Source: Methylomonas sp. 11b
GTDB taxonomy: Bacteria; Pseudomonadota; Gammaproteobacteria; Methylococcales; Methylomonadaceae
NCBI RefSeq assembly: GCF_000515215.1
Contig: NZ_KI911557.1
Span: 3,219,741 to 3,283,740, forward strand
DNA length: 64,000 nucleotides
Direction: 5' to 3'
Below the pieces are notes generated by a model. The model did not search any database and was not told the DNA's origin. It worked only from the letters and a program-made list of their open reading frames with translations. The translations under genes were made by a program, and so were the position numbers. Of the stretch, positions 1 through 8,674 are shown piece by piece (position 1 is the stretch's first letter; every line of letters starts with the position of its first letter).

Positions 1-1959
1 GACGATTTCAAATTCCAGTGTGCCTGATGCGCCGGCAAACACCCGTCGAGTCAATTTTTCAAAAGCAGTCCGGTATCGGGGCAACACCAAGTCTCCCAGG
101 CGTCCTTGTTGGGCTTGTTCCAGCGTGTCGGCCTCTATCATGTCCAGACCGGCGCGGTTCATTTGCAATAAGCTGCCGTCCCGTCCCAGCAGTTTCACGC
201 ACTCCGGTTCAGAATCGACGATAGTGCGCAGCTTTAATTCCGATTCCTTGGCGATATTGGCAGCGGTTTCCAACTCCGCAACCGCATCGGCCAATGCCTG
301 GGTGCGTTCTTCCACCAACGCTTGCACGGAGGCGGTTCTGCCGCTGATGATCAGCAATAAAATACTCAGCAAGCTGGTAAAACAGAGCCCGCCGATCAGC
401 GTAATCAAAGGTAGCGTTGAACCTTGTTCGTTGACAAAATCGCTATCCGGAGTGACGGTAATTTGCCAATTACGATCCACAAACGCAAAGCTACGCTGCC
501 ATTTTTTCAAGTCGTAGTTTAACGACACCTGCTTGCGTACCGGTTTTACATACAAAGCAGTTTCTCCGGCGGGCGCGCTGAGATCATCAATGCTGATGCC
601 CAGCGTATCGGTGTTAAGCCCCCTGGTAACTATTTCCACCATTTTGGTCGGCAGAACGATTGCAGTGACATAGCCGGCAATATCCAAGGCGTCGCCGTCA
701 GCGTTACGCCGGCGAACCGGAATGGACACCAAAATGCCGGGATCCGTATCGTCACGCTGTATCAGCGTCAGTTTTTGCGAGGCGGTAGGTTTACCGCTGG
801 CGCGGGCCAGATTTTTTGCTTGGCGGCTAAGTGGATTTGTCATGGAATCGAAGCCGAAGGCTTTTTCGTTGCCGGCCATCGGCTCCACAAACATGATTGG
901 AAAATACTCCGGTCTGGCGCTGGCTTTCACCAATTGACCGGTACTGTCTCGTTCGATAACCCGAAAATCAGGAAATCCTTCGGCGCGGACTGCTTGTTCG
1001 AAGGCAGGCAAATCGGCTTGGGCGATCAGAGGTAGCCATTCCAGGGCCTGAATTTCCGGATGGCGTTGCAGGATACCCTGGGAAAATACGCTGAATTCGG
1101 CTCTATTCACTTGCCCGGATGCCAAAAATACATCTCTTAGCGCCAGCGTACTGTCGATTACATCAATGGCATATTCCACCAGCAGCCGGTCTATCTCGCC
1201 GGCCCGACTATCGAAAGCTTGTTGAATGCGCGTGCGTTCCGCTTGAAAGGCTTGCAAAAATACCAGTACCAATGCCAGCAGTGTGCCCAATAAAGGCAGC
1301 GCTACACTCAAGCGCCGCGCTTGCCAAAGCGCACGGGGGCGTCCGAAATAACAAAACAATAGCGGCGTCACAATCATCACGCCCAAACTGTCGCCAACCC
1401 ACCAGTTTCGCCAGGACGACCAGAGTTGCGCATGGCTCATCAAGTCCAATGAATAAAGTACGGATCCGCCGACGCTGGGTGCTATCAGACAGGCTACCGG
1501 TCCGGCCAGGACAAAAAACTTGAGGATGGCGGCAGGACTATCCAATTTTGGCAAACCCGGCTCTACGTAGGCTTTGGATAAGGCCAGGGCCACCAGCGCT
1601 TGCAAGGCGCTGCCGCCACCAATTGCAAAGGAAGACATCGCGGTTTGAGCGGTGAGTTGACCGGAAAACTCAATAGTCACCAGGAAATTGCTTAGCGCTG
1701 CGCCCAGCCAGATTCCGGGCCAAAGCTTGCGGCCGCCGATAAACAGCGCGGCCAGTGCGATCCCGGCCGGCGGCCATAGCGGACTGGCATAGCCGGGCGG
1801 AATGATCATTTTGACGCCCAGCCAGCCGCCGACAAACATCAACAAACTCAGTATGCCGATATGTACCAGCCGTATTAAAGGCCCAATAGGCGCGGTATTT
1901 CGGCGGTCTGGCTTTTGCGACGATACATCGGCTGAGTTGAACAACTTGGAAATTTGCAT
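1..1959 (-). CDS. MASE1-CHASE-PAS membrane sensor (3' end outside window)
   Basis: The reading frame is open for 653 codons from ATG at 1959 and runs off the window. Residues about 25-275 are a multi-span membrane region with MASE1 signatures (SPLWPPAGIALAAL and WWVGDSLGVMIVTPLLF). A periplasmic CHASE-like domain follows (about 300-500, with FSQGILQRHPEIQALEWLPLI-type sequence), then a transmembrane helix near 520, a short helical linker, and the start of a PAS domain (IVDSEPECVKLLGRDGSLLQ). By family knowledge such proteins sense an external ligand and end in a histidine kinase or GGDEF/EAL output; that output is not in the window, so the activity is unknown. It starts 19 bases after the DUF58 gene on the same strand and may be co-transcribed with it. 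Confidence 0.85.
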   Translation of the reverse strand, partial: MQISKLFNSADVSSQKPDRRNTAPIGPLIRLVHIGILSLLMFVGGWLGVKMIIPPGYASPLWPPAGIALAALFIGGRKLWPGIWLGAALSNFLVTIEFSGQLTAQTAMSSFAIGGGSALQALVALALSKAYVEPGLPKLDSPAAILKFFVLAGPVACLIAPSVGGSVLYSLDLMSHAQLWSSWRNWWVGDSLGVMIVTPLLFCYFGRPRALWQARRLSVALPLLGTLLALVLVFLQAFQAERTRIQQAFDSRAGEIDRLLVEYAIDVIDSTLALRDVFLASGQVNRAEFSVFSQGILQRHPEIQALEWLPLIAQADLPAFEQAVRAEGFPDFRVIERDSTGQLVKASARPEYFPIMFVEPMAGNEKAFGFDSMTNPLSRQAKNLARASGKPTASQKLTLIQRDDTDPGILVSIPVRRRNADGDALDIAGYVTAIVLPTKMVEIVTRGLNTDTLGISIDDLSAPAGETALYVKPVRKQVSLNYDLKKWQRSFAFVDRNWQITVTPDSDFVNEQGSTLPLITLIGGLCFTSLLSILLLIISGRTASVQALVEERTQALADAVAELETAANIAKESELKLRTIVDSEPECVKLLGRDGSLLQMNRAGLDMIEADTLEQAQQGRLGDLVLPRYRTAFEKLTRRVFAGASGTLEFEIV

Positions 1960-1977
1960 GGCCTGATTGAGAACTTT

Positions 1978-2895
1978 TTAGGCCGCCGGATGCGCGCGGG
2001 TGCCGTTCAATGCGTCCAAAGGCGCTTGCTGGGTCGTGCAGGGTATCAAGGTCAGACGCAGTTTATTGGCCAGCTTTTGCAGATACTCCTGCCGATCCTG
2101 AAAACGTTGCCGATAGGCTTGTAGACGCTGTTTGTCACCGCTATCGAACAGCACTTCGCGCCAGCCGTCGGTAAAGCGGTAGCGGCCTTGGGTCGGCAAA
2201 CTGCTCTCCAGCGGATCGGCGATGTGCACTAACACTACTTCGTAATGTCGGGCCAGATTAGCCAAATGATTTTCGGCCGCGCCATTCATCCCGCGAAAAT
2301 CGCTGAGGATATAGACCCGACTGCCAGGTCGGGCATGATGCAGCAATCTGGCTAAAGGTTGCGCCAGATTGACCACGGCTGCGCCGTTATAGTCCGGATT
2401 GACCAGAGTATTCAAAAATCTTAACAGCGCCGGTTTGCCGGTTTGCGGTTTCAATTCCTGGCAACCGTCATCGCTGAAAATCTGTCCGCCAATCCGGTCG
2501 CCTTGCTTCAATGCCGCCCAAGCCAGCAAACCGGCCAAGCGGGCTGCCTGCACGGACTTGAACACGCCGCGCGTGGCAAATGCCATGGTTGCGCGGTAAT
2601 CCACCGCGATGAACATTGGGCGCTCGCGTTCTTCCTTGAAAATTTTGCTGTGGGGCTTATCGGTGCGGGCCGTCACGCGCCAGTCGATACGCCGCACATC
2701 ATCGCCCGGTTGATAGAGCCGCGTTTCGTCGAAAGCCATGCCGCGCCCTTTCAGATGCGACAGATAATTACCGCTTTGCGCGGCGCGGATATTGGCGTGT
2801 CCTAGGCTGAGCATGCCGGCCGGTTTGGCCAGATCCACCAAGGCTTTGAGAGTGACCGTAACCCGGGGGTTGTCGGTCGCTGGCGATTTAGTCAT
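1978..2895 (-). CDS. DUF58 domain protein
   Basis: A 305-residue protein. DUF58 proteins carry a von Willebrand factor A-like fold and are almost always encoded beside MoxR AAA+ ATPases, with a proposed role in assembling or inserting metal ions or cofactors into other proteins. The conserved segment around residues 60-95 is visible (FDETRLYQPGDDVRRIDWRV then ARTDKP), followed by the VWA-like MFIAVDYRATMAF. The gene directly follows the MoxR gene with no spacer (stop at 2896, start at 2895), so the two are almost certainly translated from one mRNA. No membrane segment is seen, unlike some longer DUF58 proteins. The substrate is unknown. Confidence 0.85.
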   Translation of the reverse strand: MTKSPATDNPRVTVTLKALVDLAKPAGMLSLGHANIRAAQSGNYLSHLKGRGMAFDETRLYQPGDDVRRIDWRVTARTDKPHSKIFKEERERPMFIAVDYRATMAFATRGVFKSVQAARLAGLLAWAALKQGDRIGGQIFSDDGCQELKPQTGKPALLRFLNTLVNPDYNGAAVVNLAQPLARLLHHARPGSRVYILSDFRGMNGAAENHLANLARHYEVVLVHIADPLESSLPTQGRYRFTDGWREVLFDSGDKQRLQAYRQRFQDRQEYLQKLANKLRLTLIPCTTQQAPLDALNGTRAHPAA

Positions 2896-3882
2896 TTAGG
2901 GTACGGCAATTCTGGCTATCAGTTCTTTGATCACATAATCGCTGCTAATGCCTTCCGCTTCCGCTTCGTAAGACAAAATTAGGCGATGGCGCAACACGTC
3001 GTAAGCCATATCTTGAATGTCGCCCGGATCGACAAAATCGCGCTGTTGCAACCAGGCTTTGGCGCGAGCGCAGCGGTCCAGGGCGATGCTGGCGCGCGGG
3101 CTGGCGCCGTACTGAATCCAGCCAGCCAAATCCTGGCCATAAACCCCGGGATTACGGGTCGCCAGCACGATTTGCAGCAGATACTGCTCCAAACTGTCGG
3201 CCAGATATAACTCCAGCACTTCGCCGCGCGCCGCGAATAAAGCTTGCTGGCTGACTTTTGGTTGTGCGCCGCCCTGGTTTTGCAAGGCGCCCTTGGCTTC
3301 GGCGCGAGCCAGATGCAAGATGGCTTGCTCGTGTTCGGCATTGGGATAATCGATTTTCACATGCAGCAAAAATCTATCCAGTTGCGCTTCCGGCAGGGGG
3401 TAAGTGCCTTCCTGCTCAATAGGATTTTGCGTGGCCATAACCATGAACAAGGGCGGCAATGGATACGTGGCTTTGCCGACCGTAATCTGCCGTTCCGCCA
3501 TCGCTTCCAGCAAGGCGGCCTGCACCTTGGCCGGCGCACGGTTGATCTCATCAGCCAGAATCAGATTATGAAATAGCGGGCCTTTCTGAAATTCGAAACT
3601 GCCTTGCTGCGGCCGGTATATTTCGGTGCCGGTCAAATCGGCCGGCAACAGGTCAGGGGTAAACTGCACCCGATGGAAATCGGCTTCTATCCCTTGGCTA
3701 AGTACATTGATCGCGCGGGTTTTCGCCAAACCCGGCGCACCTTCCACCAACAAATGACCATCGGCCAGCAGGGCAATGAGCATTCTTTCGACCAGTACTT
3801 CCTGGCCGATGATCTGAGTATTGATGTGGGTTTTGAGATTTTGTAAGGCGGCTTGGCTGGGGCTAAGACTTGTCGCAGTCAT
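2896..3882 (-). CDS. MoxR-family AAA+ ATPase
   Basis: A 328-residue ATPase with Walker A GAPGLAKT near residue 50, Walker B LILADEINRAP near residue 110, and sensor sequence MATQNPIEQEGTYPLPEAQLDRFL. These are hallmarks of the MoxR branch of AAA+ proteins, chaperone-like ATPases that work with a DUF58/VWA partner; the family name comes from methanol dehydrogenase maturation in methylotrophs. Here the partner is the adjacent DUF58 gene, and no mxa genes are in the window, so a role in methanol dehydrogenase assembly cannot be claimed. It is the first gene of the minus-strand unit MoxR-DUF58-sensor. Confidence 0.9.
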   Translation of the reverse strand: MTATSLSPSQAALQNLKTHINTQIIGQEVLVERMLIALLADGHLLVEGAPGLAKTRAINVLSQGIEADFHRVQFTPDLLPADLTGTEIYRPQQGSFEFQKGPLFHNLILADEINRAPAKVQAALLEAMAERQITVGKATYPLPPLFMVMATQNPIEQEGTYPLPEAQLDRFLLHVKIDYPNAEHEQAILHLARAEAKGALQNQGGAQPKVSQQALFAARGEVLELYLADSLEQYLLQIVLATRNPGVYGQDLAGWIQYGASPRASIALDRCARAKAWLQQRDFVDPGDIQDMAYDVLRHRLILSYEAEAEGISSDYVIKELIARIAVP

Positions 3883-3948
3883 GTGTATGAAAAATCCTTA
3901 TGTTTAACAAAAATGTGACCGAGTTGAGTCCTGAAAGTTGCGCTGCGC

Positions 3949-4653
3949 TTAATTTTTGCGCTGCAAATCTTTCCACTCGCGATGCGCAACCATGATATCG
4001 ACCACTTTTTGCGGATCGTCGGTGACGGTGATCAGCGCCAAATCTTCCTCGGAAATGGTGCCGTATTCCATCATCTTGGCTTTCATCCAATCCATCAGGC
4101 CGCTCCAAAAATCGGTGCCGAACAATACCAACGGAATCGGATAGATCTTGTGGGTTTGCATCAAGGTCAACGCTTCGAAGAACTCGTCCAGCGTGCCAAA
4201 GCCGCCCGGCATGCAGACGTAACCAATCGAATATCGCACGAACATCACTTTACGCACGAAAAAATAGCGAAAATTAAGCGAAATATTTTGGTACGGGTTG
4301 GGCGTTTGCTCCATCGGTAATTCGATGTTCAAGCCTATGGACGGTTGATCGTGCAGGATGGCGCCTTTGTTGGCGGCCTCCATCACGCCAGGGCCACCGC
4401 CGCTGATGACGGCAAAGCCTTCCTTGCTGAGCATTTCCGCCAATTCCACGGTTTTTTGATAATAAAAATGCTCGGGTGGCAACCGGGCGGAACCGAAAAT
4501 CGAAATCGCGTCGCACAAACCGGACAGTTCGTCGAAGCCTTCGGTAAATTCGCTGATGATGCGAAAAATGCGCCAGGATTGATCACCTTTCAGGTCGTCG
4601 ATGATACTGGAGGACATCGAGCCGTCGGCGCGGCGGTTTTTGATACAACTCAT
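3949..4653 (-). CDS. LOG-family (TIGR00730) nucleotide phosphoribohydrolase
   Basis: A 234-residue Rossmann-fold protein with the two LOG family signatures: GGGPGVMEAANKGA (about residues 85-98) and PGGFGTLDEFFEAL (about 150-163), the latter carrying the catalytic region PGGxGTxxE. Characterised members hydrolyse nucleoside 5'-monophosphates to a base and ribose 5-phosphate (cytokinin activation in plants, AMP or purine/pyrimidine nucleotide cleavage in bacteria). The ATG at 4653 has AAGGA eight bases upstream. It lies between the pyrimidine operon and the MoxR unit on the same strand, with a 55-base gap to pyrC'. The physiological substrate cannot be read from the sequence. Confidence 0.85.
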   Translation of the reverse strand: MSCIKNRRADGSMSSSIIDDLKGDQSWRIFRIISEFTEGFDELSGLCDAISIFGSARLPPEHFYYQKTVELAEMLSKEGFAVISGGGPGVMEAANKGAILHDQPSIGLNIELPMEQTPNPYQNISLNFRYFFVRKVMFVRYSIGYVCMPGGFGTLDEFFEALTLMQTHKIYPIPLVLFGTDFWSGLMDWMKAKMMEYGTISEEDLALITVTDDPQKVVDIMVAHREWKDLQRKN

Positions 4654-4708
4654 GATTTATTCCTTACTGAGCACGCTGTGCTACTTACAATGGGACGAAA
4701 TAATCTAG

Positions 4709-5998
4709 TCACGGCAACTCTGCCAAGCGATACACCGGCTTACCGGCCAGCAAGGTCTGGGTCACGCGTCCGCTCAAGGTCTGTTGCCAATACGGCGTAT
4801 TGCAACCGGCGCTAAGCCAGTTGTTGTGGTTAACCTGCCAGCTGGCTTGCGGATCGAAAATACACACATCGGCCGCATAGCCCGGCGTTAATGCACCGGT
4901 TGCCAGACCCAAAATTTGTGCCGGCTTGCAGGTCAGGTTGGCGATGGCTTGCGACAAACCGATGCGATGTTGCTGGGTTAACGCCAGCGTCAACGGCAAC
5001 AAGGTTTCCAGTGCGGCAGCGCCCGCTTCGGTTTCCGGGAATGCGCCGAGTTTGGCATCCAGATCGTGCGGTTGGTGATCGGAGCAAATCGCATCGATAG
5101 TGCCGTTGACCAGACCTTCGCGCAAATATTGACGGTCGATGGCGCTACGTAGCGGCGGTATCACGTGATAATTGCTGTCGAACGGAGTAATGTGGTCTTC
5201 GGTTAAATGCAACTGATGAATCGCCACATCGGCCGTGACGTTCAGACCGTATTTCTTGGCCTGCTGTAACTTGATCACCGAATGCTTGCAGCTAATCTGA
5301 CTGATATGCACGCGGCAACCGGTCAATTCCGCCAACTCCAGGCATTGGGCCAAGGCAATGGATTCGGCGGCTTCCGGAATGCCGGGCAAACCGTAACGGC
5401 TGGCTACCGCGCCTTCGTGGGCACAGCCCTTGCCGGATAAGGCGGGTTCATTAGCGCGATACATCAACAATAAGTCGTGAGTGGCGGCATATTCCATCGC
5501 CCGCCGCAATATCAACAGATTGCCGAGCGGTTCGCTGGCATTGCTGACGGCGATACAGCCGGCCTGCTTCAACGCAAACATCGCGCTCAGTTCACTGCCG
5601 GCCAAGCGCTGTGTCAATGCGCCTATGCTGTGGATTTGCGGGTAGTCGGCCTTTTCTGCCTTGTCCTTGATAAACTCGACTACCGCCGGACTATCGATGC
5701 AAGGCTTGGTATCGGGCGGCAGGCATAGCGAGGTAACGCCGGCGCTCAGAGCCGCACGGGTTTCGCTGAGGATACTGCCTTTTTGGGTATGACCGGGTTC
5801 GCGCAAGCGCACGCTCAGGTCGACGAAGCCGGGGCAAACGATCTGACCGCTGGCGTCGATTATTTGCTCGGGCGTGAAATCGGCGGCTTGCTCCAATACC
5901 GAGATGATCTTGCCGTCGGCGATGCAGACCGAGCCGATGGCGTCGATGTTATTGGCCGGATCGACGACATGGCCGTTTTTAATCAGTATTTTACTCAT
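4709..5998 (-). CDS. pyrC': Dihydroorotase-like PyrC' subunit, probably non-catalytic
   Basis: A 429-residue amidohydrolase related to dihydroorotase. The usual metal-binding HxH after beta-strand 1 reads SVR here (PGFVDLSVRLREPG), and the usual HAED motif is YRAN (LLMYRANEPALSGKG). Only VHISQIS and the late Asp/His segment CSDHQPHD are kept. Loss of these metal ligands is what is seen in Pseudomonas-type PyrC', an inactive dihydroorotase that holds aspartate transcarbamoylase in a large complex. Its position right after pyrB and pyrR fits that role, so a separate active PyrC should exist elsewhere in the genome. The start at 5998 has a GGAGG ribosome site. Confidence 0.88.
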   Translation of the reverse strand: MSKILIKNGHVVDPANNIDAIGSVCIADGKIISVLEQAADFTPEQIIDASGQIVCPGFVDLSVRLREPGHTQKGSILSETRAALSAGVTSLCLPPDTKPCIDSPAVVEFIKDKAEKADYPQIHSIGALTQRLAGSELSAMFALKQAGCIAVSNASEPLGNLLILRRAMEYAATHDLLLMYRANEPALSGKGCAHEGAVASRYGLPGIPEAAESIALAQCLELAELTGCRVHISQISCKHSVIKLQQAKKYGLNVTADVAIHQLHLTEDHITPFDSNYHVIPPLRSAIDRQYLREGLVNGTIDAICSDHQPHDLDAKLGAFPETEAGAAALETLLPLTLALTQQHRIGLSQAIANLTCKPAQILGLATGALTPGYAADVCIFDPQASWQVNHNNWLSAGCNTPYWQQTLSGRVTQTLLAGKPVYRLAELP

Positions 5999-6072
5999 GC
6001 CACACCTCCGTGTGCGTCACCCTTACGGGCCGCCGTTGGCGGTGCAAAATTACTATCCTGTAATTTTGTCAT
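5995..6072 (-). CDS. Possible 25-residue coupled mini-ORF between pyrB and pyrC'
   Basis: The ATG at 6072 overlaps the pyrB stop in an ATGA. The frame runs 25 codons (begins [12 protein letters not shown]) and its TGA overlaps the pyrC' start in a second ATGA. It has its own GGAGGTG ribosome site, near-identical to the one before pyrC'. It also contains a 9-bp perfect hairpin. It could be a translated coupling leader that lets ribosomes pass from pyrB to pyrC', or the overlap could be chance. No homologue is recognised. Confidence 0.35.
   Translation of the reverse strand: MTKLQDSNFAPPTAARKGDAHGGVA
6045..6068 (-). promoter_or_regulatory. Hairpin at the pyrB/pyrC' junction
   Basis: CAAAATTAC and GTAATTTTG form a perfect 9-bp stem around a 6-base loop, just after the pyrB stop. 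There is no U-run typical of a strong terminator. It may set the ratio of PyrB to PyrC' by pausing, RNA processing or hiding the downstream ribosome site; this is inference. Confidence 0.5.
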
Positions 6073-7034
6073 GCCGCACCTCCCTGACTGTGCATCGCCA
6101 TCGACATGATCGCCATGCGGACTGCCACGCCATTACTGACTTGCTGCAAGATTACTGATTGCGGGCCGTCGGCGACGCTGGAGGCAATTTCCACGCCCCG
6201 GTTGATGGGGCCGGGATGCATGACAATGGCATCGGCTTTGGCGCGTTTAAGCTTGGCTTCTGTCAAACCAAAGCAGCGGAAGAACTCACTTTCGCTGGGC
6301 AAAAACGCCGAGTTCATGCGCTCTTTTTGCAAACGCAGCATGATCACCACATCCACATCATCCAACCCTTCGTCCATATCATGCATGGGTATTACGCCCA
6401 TGGTTTTGACTTGTGCCGGCAGCAAGGTCTTTGGCGCAATCACCCGCACTTCCGCAACACCTAAGGTGTTTAAAGCCAGAATCTGCGAGCGCGCTACCCG
6501 CGAATGCAGAATGTCGCCGACGATAGCCACTTTCAGACCCTCGAATTGTTTCTTATGTTGCCGGATCGTGAACATATCCAGCATCGCCTGGGTGGGATGC
6601 GCATGCTGGCCGTCGCCGGCATTGATCACGCTGATGTGCGGCGCGGTGTGTTGGGCGATGAAATGCGCAGCGCCACTGATGGCATGGCGGACCACAAACA
6701 TATCGACATGCATCGCTTCCAGGTTATGAATGGTATCCAGCAGGCTTTCGCCCTTGGAGGTGGCGGAGGTGGCGATATTCATGCTCAGCACGTCTGCCGA
6801 CAGCCGGGTGGCGGCTAGTTCGAAGGTGGTACGGGTGCGGGTGCTGTTTTCGAAAAACAGGTTGACGATGGTCTTGCCGCGCAGCAAGGGTACTTTTTTG
6901 ACTTGATGTTCTGACATGCCGGCAAACGATTCGGCGGTATCCAGGATTTCGGTCAGCAGCTCCTTATCCAGTCCTTCGATAGTGAGAAAATGCTTGAGCT
7001 TACCCTGTTCGGTAAGCTGAATATGTCGGGTCAT
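6069..7034 (-). CDS. pyrB: Aspartate carbamoyltransferase catalytic subunit
   Basis: A 321-residue enzyme that condenses carbamoyl phosphate with aspartate in the first committed step of pyrimidine synthesis. The carbamoyl-phosphate loop [19 protein letters not shown] lies near residues 55-75, and the aspartate-binding HPTQAMLDM region and RLQKERM are present. The length matches the family. The start overlaps the pyrR stop by four bases, so translation is coupled. The arrangement ruvX-pyrR-pyrB-pyrC' matches that in Pseudomonas, where PyrB assembles with the inactive PyrC'. No pyrI regulatory subunit is present. Confidence 0.95.
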   Translation of the reverse strand: MTRHIQLTEQGKLKHFLTIEGLDKELLTEILDTAESFAGMSEHQVKKVPLLRGKTIVNLFFENSTRTRTTFELAATRLSADVLSMNIATSATSKGESLLDTIHNLEAMHVDMFVVRHAISGAAHFIAQHTAPHISVINAGDGQHAHPTQAMLDMFTIRQHKKQFEGLKVAIVGDILHSRVARSQILALNTLGVAEVRVIAPKTLLPAQVKTMGVIPMHDMDEGLDDVDVVIMLRLQKERMNSAFLPSESEFFRCFGLTEAKLKRAKADAIVMHPGPINRGVEIASSVADGPQSVILQQVSNGVAVRMAIMSMAMHSQGGAA

Positions 7035-7552
7035 GCCGCCACCACTTGCGGGGATTGAATCTCGATACCCAATGGGTCGGGGCCGGTCAGTTTGATACGT
7101 TGATCGCCGGCCAGATCGATGCGGATACCGTAACAGTCAGGTTGCAACGGAATCTGCCGGCCGTTACGCTCGATCAATACCGCCAGCACCACTTGATTGG
7201 GGCGGCCGTAATCGAAAATCTCGTTTAGCGCGGCGCGGATGGTGCGGCCGGTGTAAAACACATCGTCGATCAGAATGATGTCGCGGCCTTCCAGATGCGG
7301 CGGCAATTGGCTGGTCTTGACCTTGGGATGCATGCCGATTTGCGAAAAATCATCGCGATAAAACGTGATGTCCAGCATGCCCAAGGGTTCACTCATACCC
7401 AAGCGTTGATGCATATGGCGTGCAATCCAGGCTCCACCGCTATGGATACCGATCAACAAAGGGTTATTTAGCTTACGCTCGCTAATTTGCCGGCGAATCG
7501 CGGCTTCCAGAGTGTCGAGCAGGATATCGATGTTCAGAGTGGTGATGGGCAT
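7031..7552 (-). CDS. pyrR: PyrR regulator / uracil phosphoribosyltransferase
   Basis: A 173-residue phosphoribosyltransferase-fold protein. The PRPP-binding motif is [18 protein letters not shown], and [14 protein letters not shown] is the family's N-terminal signature. PyrR proteins bind UMP and either attenuate pyr mRNA or act as a uracil salvage enzyme. I chose the ATG at 7552 ([12 protein letters not shown]), which matches the usual protein start; the frame extends further upstream, but those residues are not PyrR-like. A 100-base gap separates it from ruvX and could carry a promoter or leader. The gene overlaps pyrB by four bases. Confidence 0.92.
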   Translation of the reverse strand: MPITTLNIDILLDTLEAAIRRQISERKLNNPLLIGIHSGGAWIARHMHQRLGMSEPLGMLDITFYRDDFSQIGMHPKVKTSQLPPHLEGRDIILIDDVFYTGRTIRAALNEIFDYGRPNQVVLAVLIERNGRQIPLQPDCYGIRIDLAGDQRIKLTGPDPLGIEIQSPQVVAA

Positions 7553-7652
7553 GGCGGTTACAGGGGGAATCTTGTTATTGTTATAAAATTCGGGAAATAG
7601 CCAAAAGCGACAGGATAAAAGGCTGTTTGGCCGTAAAACCGTTTTCGTCTTT
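7553..7652 (-). promoter_or_regulatory. pyrR leader region
   Basis: A 100-base gap between ruvX and pyrR. On the minus strand it contains TATAAC about 35 bases before the pyrR start, a plausible -10 element with only a weak -35. I see no clear anti-terminator/terminator pair of the Bacillus pyr type. There is no good ribosome site before the chosen ATG. Confidence 0.3.
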
Positions 7653-8099
7653 TTACTGATCAAACCAGCTTTGCAGAATTATCTGAGCGGCCAGTTGATC
7701 TTGCACGGACCACAGTTTAGCAGCGCTAACCTTTAGGTCGTCGAACAGCATTTGTTTGGCTGCGAACGTGGTTAGCGTTTCATCGATTTGATGCACCGGC
7801 AGATTGTAACGACCATTCAGCTGGCGGCAGAACTTTTGCATGCGCGGAGTAATAATATTATCCGAGCCGTCTTGTTGCCGGGAAATGCCGACCACCAGGC
7901 CTATGGGCCGCCATTCGGCGATCAACAGACCGATTTTATGCCAGTCCGGAACCTGATTAAGCGACTGTATGGTTTGCAGCGGACTGGCAATACCGGCGCC
8001 GGCATGACCCACTGCAACGCCGATTTTTTTATTGCCGAAATCAAACCCTAAATACGCGTCACTGCTGAATTTTGCCGCCAGCGGATCGACCTTAACCAT
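7653..8099 (-). CDS. ruvX: RuvX/YqgF Holliday-junction resolvase-like protein
   Basis: A 148-residue RNase H-fold protein. The catalytic first strand reads YLGFDFGNKKIGVAVG (the Asp in DFG is the expected metal ligand), followed by the conserved IDETLTTFAA segment near residue 110. The family is linked to 16S rRNA 5'-end processing and to recombination. Its start overlaps the end of yqgE by eight bases, a pairing conserved across gammaproteobacteria. Confidence 0.93.
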   Translation of the reverse strand: MVKVDPLAAKFSSDAYLGFDFGNKKIGVAVGHAGAGIASPLQTIQSLNQVPDWHKIGLLIAEWRPIGLVVGISRQQDGSDNIITPRMQKFCRQLNGRYNLPVHQIDETLTTFAAKQMLFDDLKVSAAKLWSVQDQLAAQIILQSWFDQ

Positions 8100-8658
8100 G
8101 ACCTGCCGGCGTGGTCAGACGGTTAATATCGATACCCAATTGTCCCGCCGCCGCATTCCAGCGCTGGCTGATCGGCGTTTCGTAGAGTATCTCTTCACCG
8201 CACGGCGTGTTCAGCCAGGCGTTTTCGACCATTTCTTTCTCTAGTTGGCCGCTACCCCAGCCGGCGTAACCTAACGCGATCAAATAATGGTTGGGACCTT
8301 TGCCTTCGGCGATAGCCTCGAGAATGTCGCGGGAACTGGTGAGGGTAATATTCTCGGCCGTGCTGATGCTGGAATCCCAGCGCTGGTCGCAGGCATCGTG
8401 AATCACGAAGCCGCGTTCCTGTTGTACCGGGCCGCCGGCGAATACCGGGGTTTCCAACACATTTTCCAGCTCGGTCTTAATCCCCATTTGCTCGAAAATA
8501 TCGCGTAGTTTCATGCCGGTCGGCCGGTTGATGACGATGCCGAGCGCACCTTCTTCGTTGTGCTGGCACAGATAAGTCACCGTGTGGAAAAAATGCGGGT
8601 CGGCCAAGCCGGGCATCGCAATCAAAAACTGGTTATTTAAATAAGTAACGTCTGTCAT
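8092..8658 (-). CDS. yqgE: YqgE/AlgH family protein
   Basis: A 188-residue protein of the UPF0301 (DUF179) family. It begins with the typical NQFLIAMPGLADPHF and contains the conserved GALGIVINRPTG segment. The biochemical function is not established; a homologue was named AlgH for an effect on alginate in Pseudomonas. The neighbours tonB, ruvX and pyrR reproduce the conserved gammaproteobacterial order. There is no clear ribosome site at the chosen start, but the N-terminus matches the family. Confidence 0.92.
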   Translation of the reverse strand: MTDVTYLNNQFLIAMPGLADPHFFHTVTYLCQHNEEGALGIVINRPTGMKLRDIFEQMGIKTELENVLETPVFAGGPVQQERGFVIHDACDQRWDSSISTAENITLTSSRDILEAIAEGKGPNHYLIALGYAGWGSGQLEKEMVENAWLNTPCGEEILYETPISQRWNAAAGQLGIDINRLTTPAGHG

Positions 8659-8674
8659 TGGAGTGCTGTATGGG

